NCBI RefSeq assembly: GCF_902706095.1
Contig: NZ_CACSJP010000005.1
Span: forward strand, 248,001 to 312,000
Length of the DNA stretch: 64,000 nucleotides
Reading direction: 5' to 3'
DNA from: Rhizobium sp. 18065
Lineage (GTDB): Bacteria; Pseudomonadota; Alphaproteobacteria; Rhizobiales; Rhizobiaceae
Shown: piece after piece, positions 62,166 to 64,000 of the stretch
How the letters are laid out: each line of letters opens with the position of its first letter
How positions within the stretch are numbered: the first letter of the stretch is position 1
Notes under the pieces: model-generated
Databases searched by the model: none
What the model saw: the letters and a program-made list of their open reading frames with translations, nothing else
Told to the model about the DNA's origin: nothing
Position numbers and translations under genes: made by a program

Positions 62166-62193
62166 GCCCTCCTGTCATCACGGCAGGAAGGGC
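62166..62193. terminator. Hairpin between convergent RcnB-like and epimerase genes
   Basis: GCCCTCCTG / CAGGAAGGGC, a 9-bp stem with one bulged A and a 9-nt loop. No T-run, so only a possible terminator. Confidence 0.45.
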
Positions 62194-62200
62194 TCGCCTC

Positions 62201-63124
62201 TCACATCCAATAATGAACGGCAATCCGCTGCAGGGTCTCTTCCAGCAAAGCCCGCCCGCCGGGACGCCAGCCCAATGCGCTGATCTTGGCGGTCGCCATG
62301 ATGCCGATCCTTCCTGGCTCGGCCCTTTCCGGCAACTCATGTGATAGAGCGAGAGCCTGACCGACAATCCTCAGCAGATCTGCCCGATCGACGACCAGAT
62401 CCGACACATTGAAGACCTGCCCCGCGACCAGATGTTCCGGCGTATCGAGCATCAGCCTGATGGCTTGCGATACATCGCGTGAATGGACCTCTGTGCTTGC
62501 TCTCGGCTTGATGACCCTGCCTGCCAGATAGTCCTCGATCAAGACCTGCCACTTGTTCGGCATCAGCCCGTCATAGACGCCTGTCAACCGCAGGCTGGTA
62601 CCAGCGAAACCGTCGACAGACAGATCGGCAAGCGCCTGCTCCACTGCCAGTTTGGACCGTCCATACAGAGAGGCAGGTATTTCCACCTGCATTTCGCGCA
62701 ATGGCGCCTCGACCGGCAGCCCGTCATAGACGGCGCGGCTTGACAGGAACACGACACGCACAACACCTGCCGCCCGTGCATCCTCGAACAGTCGCCGGCT
62801 ACCCTCGACATTGCGCCGCCAGAATCCATCCGGATCCTCGCCTTCTCCACCCCTGTAGTGTCCGGGCACATGGTCAAACGCGGCATGAACGACGTGGCTG
62901 ACGCCCACAAACAGGCCATGCTCGCGGCGGTGGGGGTCCAGCATCATCGGGCGGAATGCAACAGGACCGGAGAACCAGTCCGGCGGCGGTTCGCTGCGGC
63001 CGGCGACGATCACACCGTACCCCGCCTCGATCAGCCCGTTGACGAGGGGCCGCCCGACAAAACCGCGCCCGCCCGTAACCAGCACAGTCTCCCTCACAGG
63101 TACTGTCACAGGTGCTGTCATCAT
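62201..63124 (-). CDS. NAD(P)-dependent epimerase/dehydratase (extended SDR)
   Basis: A 307-residue sugar-nucleotide-type short-chain dehydrogenase. NAD-binding loop VLVTGGRGFVGRPLV (about 14-28), active-site Ser in VVFLSSRAVYDG and the YxxxK pair in SLYGRSKLAVE (about 165-175). Substrate unknown. Start is ATG 63124 or ATG 63121; both overlap the upstream glycosyltransferase stop. The pair probably contributes to surface polysaccharide or glycan synthesis (inference from neighbour). Confidence 0.9.
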   Translation of the reverse strand: MMTAPVTVPVRETVLVTGGRGFVGRPLVNGLIEAGYGVIVAGRSEPPPDWFSGPVAFRPMMLDPHRREHGLFVGVSHVVHAAFDHVPGHYRGGEGEDPDGFWRRNVEGSRRLFEDARAAGVVRVVFLSSRAVYDGLPVEAPLREMQVEIPASLYGRSKLAVEQALADLSVDGFAGTSLRLTGVYDGLMPNKWQVLIEDYLAGRVIKPRASTEVHSRDVSQAIRLMLDTPEHLVAGQVFNVSDLVVDRADLLRIVGQALALSHELPERAEPGRIGIMATAKISALGWRPGGRALLEETLQRIAVHYWM

Positions 63125-63960
63125 TCGCCCCCCGGCGGACCCGGCAGACTGTCGATGTCGGGAATGTCGTCGCCGCGAAAAAACGCCTGCCAGAGGTCGA
63201 TCAGCGGCTTCAGTTGACCCGCCTTCGGATGATTGGCCTCCCATGGCTTTTCATACTGGTAGTGCAGCACGCCGATCTGCCGCCAGTCCCAGAGTTCTGG
63301 CATGTTGAACCACACATATTGCAGCATGTTCATCGTCACCGGCAGGCCGTGCCAATCGGGAAAAAAGGTCTGCAGAAAGGTCTGGTCCGTGCGCGACCAG
63401 AACGCTTCGAGCCTGTCGAGACGCGCCAGCATCCTGGCAAAGGTCTCGCGTGAGGGTTTTGCCACGAAGACGCCGGAATTGAGCCGGTGGAAATCGGACA
63501 GGCTCTCATAGACATTCGGCGCCGCGGAAAACTCCGGATAGTGAAACAGCTTGTCGATATTGCGCAGGACCAGTGCATCGGCGTCGATGAAGACACAGGT
63601 CTCGTATTCTGTCAGTTCCCAGAGCCGCAGCTTGCAGAAATTGTCGAGCGGCGAATGAAAAGCCGGCTTGCGCCCTTTTGTGAAGGGAGCGGCCTGATGT
63701 ACGGCGCCACGCCCGTGCCGGGCATTGAAGGCATCCGACAGCGGTAGCGGATCGACCTCCACCAGCCGGCAGCCCATGTCGGCCAGCGGCGCCAGATCCG
63801 TCTCATCCACAGGTTCCGTATGCAGCACGATGATGTCGGCGGATGTTTTTGTCCGCTGGATCGAACGCGCCAGCGCCAGCGCTCCCGTGGCGTAGTCGCC
63901 ATTGGTCACCAGTGTCACAAAAGCCTGCCGCGCCAGAGCGGGTACCAGAGCGTCGCCCAC
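63121..63960 (-). CDS. Glycogenin-like GT8 glycosyltransferase
   Basis: A 279-residue GT-A fold glycosyltransferase of family 8. N-terminal strand FVTLVTNGDYATGALALARSI, the metal-binding DAD motif in CVFIDADALVLRNID (about 120-134), and the acceptor loop SDFHRLNSGVFVAKPS. It should transfer a hexose from a nucleotide sugar. The start is taken as GTG 63960 with AGGA 6 nt upstream; an ATG at 63965 is out of frame. The final 40 bp of the window upstream of it show no identifiable gene. Confidence 0.88.
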   Translation of the reverse strand: MGDALVPALARQAFVTLVTNGDYATGALALARSIQRTKTSADIIVLHTEPVDETDLAPLADMGCRLVEVDPLPLSDAFNARHGRGAVHQAAPFTKGRKPAFHSPLDNFCKLRLWELTEYETCVFIDADALVLRNIDKLFHYPEFSAAPNVYESLSDFHRLNSGVFVAKPSRETFARMLARLDRLEAFWSRTDQTFLQTFFPDWHGLPVTMNMLQYVWFNMPELWDWRQIGVLHYQYEKPWEANHPKAGQLKPLIDLWQAFFRGDDIPDIDSLPGPPGGE

Positions 63961-64000
63961 TGCATGTCCTGCTGTTTCAAGAAACCGACTTGAGCATCTT

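Noticed and set aside
63961..64000. Partial gene at the right edge
   Set aside because: Forty bases are too few to identify a product; no convincing frame or motif was seen.

Overview
The window is a chromosomal segment of an alphaproteobacterium of the order Hyphomicrobiales, most likely family Rhizobiaceae (Rhizobium/Agrobacterium-like; genus not resolvable by eye). The reasons are: the conserved cell-cycle block sciP / fliJ / ctrA / receiver / chpT / eipA(DUF1134), the dctA<>dctBD dicarboxylate locus with its sigma54 promoter, a heterotetrameric sarcosine oxidase operon, a serC-serA pair behind a serC-type RNA leader, RpoH of the alphaproteobacterial type, high GC with strong third-position bias (hence many long antisense shadow ORFs), and a RIME-like rhizobial palindromic repeat.

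Layout. 1-4.2 kb: soxB-soxD-soxA (minus; soxA runs off the left edge). 4.4-6.4 kb: cysQ and an orphan DUF2793 protein. 6.4-12.5 kb: LuxR regulator, sciP, a PqiA-like membrane protein, a GNAT protein, fliJ, ctrA, a divergent single-domain receiver, chpT and eipA. 12.6-19.8 kb: a membrane coiled-coil protein, TrmH-type methyltransferase, small membrane protein, rluD, an EamA transporter, an FAD oxidoreductase and rpoH. 19.8-26.8 kb: a large acidic single-pass membrane protein, purA, two more EamA transporters and two small envelope proteins. 26.9-33.5 kb: aldehyde dehydrogenase, FAD amine oxidase-like protein, ung, a GMC dehydrogenase with its Tat-exported small subunit, and a glyoxalase-fold protein. 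33.6-44.2 kb: RHH protein, dctA, dctB, dctD, Ldh2-type dehydrogenase and HpcH aldolase pair, spermidine synthase-like protein, dipeptide epimerase, mnmA, tRNA-Met. 44.4-53 kb: lipoprotein transglycosylase, palindromic repeat, Tim44-domain protein, cydAB plus a 37-residue DUF2474-like microprotein, serA, serC, outer membrane beta-barrel protein. 53-64 kb: MCP, LLM oxidoreductase, ruvC-[vapBC]-ruvA-[vapBC]-ruvB, Nudix, DinB, RcnB-like protein, NAD-dependent epimerase and GT8 glycosyltransferase.

Two themes stand out. First, cell-cycle control: the window encodes CtrA, its phosphotransferase ChpT and its inhibitor SciP, has four GANTC (CcrM) sites within 130 bp of the ctrA promoter region, and carries two perfect TTAA-N7-TTAA CtrA boxes far from ctrA, ahead of an outer membrane protein and a chemoreceptor, plus one-mismatch boxes ahead of eipA, a transglycosylase lipoprotein and a coiled-coil protein. 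Second, two separate VapBC-type toxin-antitoxin modules sit inside the Holliday-junction operon, one between ruvC and ruvA and one between ruvA and ruvB; the second toxin overlaps the ruvB start codon (ATGA). This interleaving is the most unusual arrangement here. No CRISPR array, insertion sequence, integrase or rRNA was seen.
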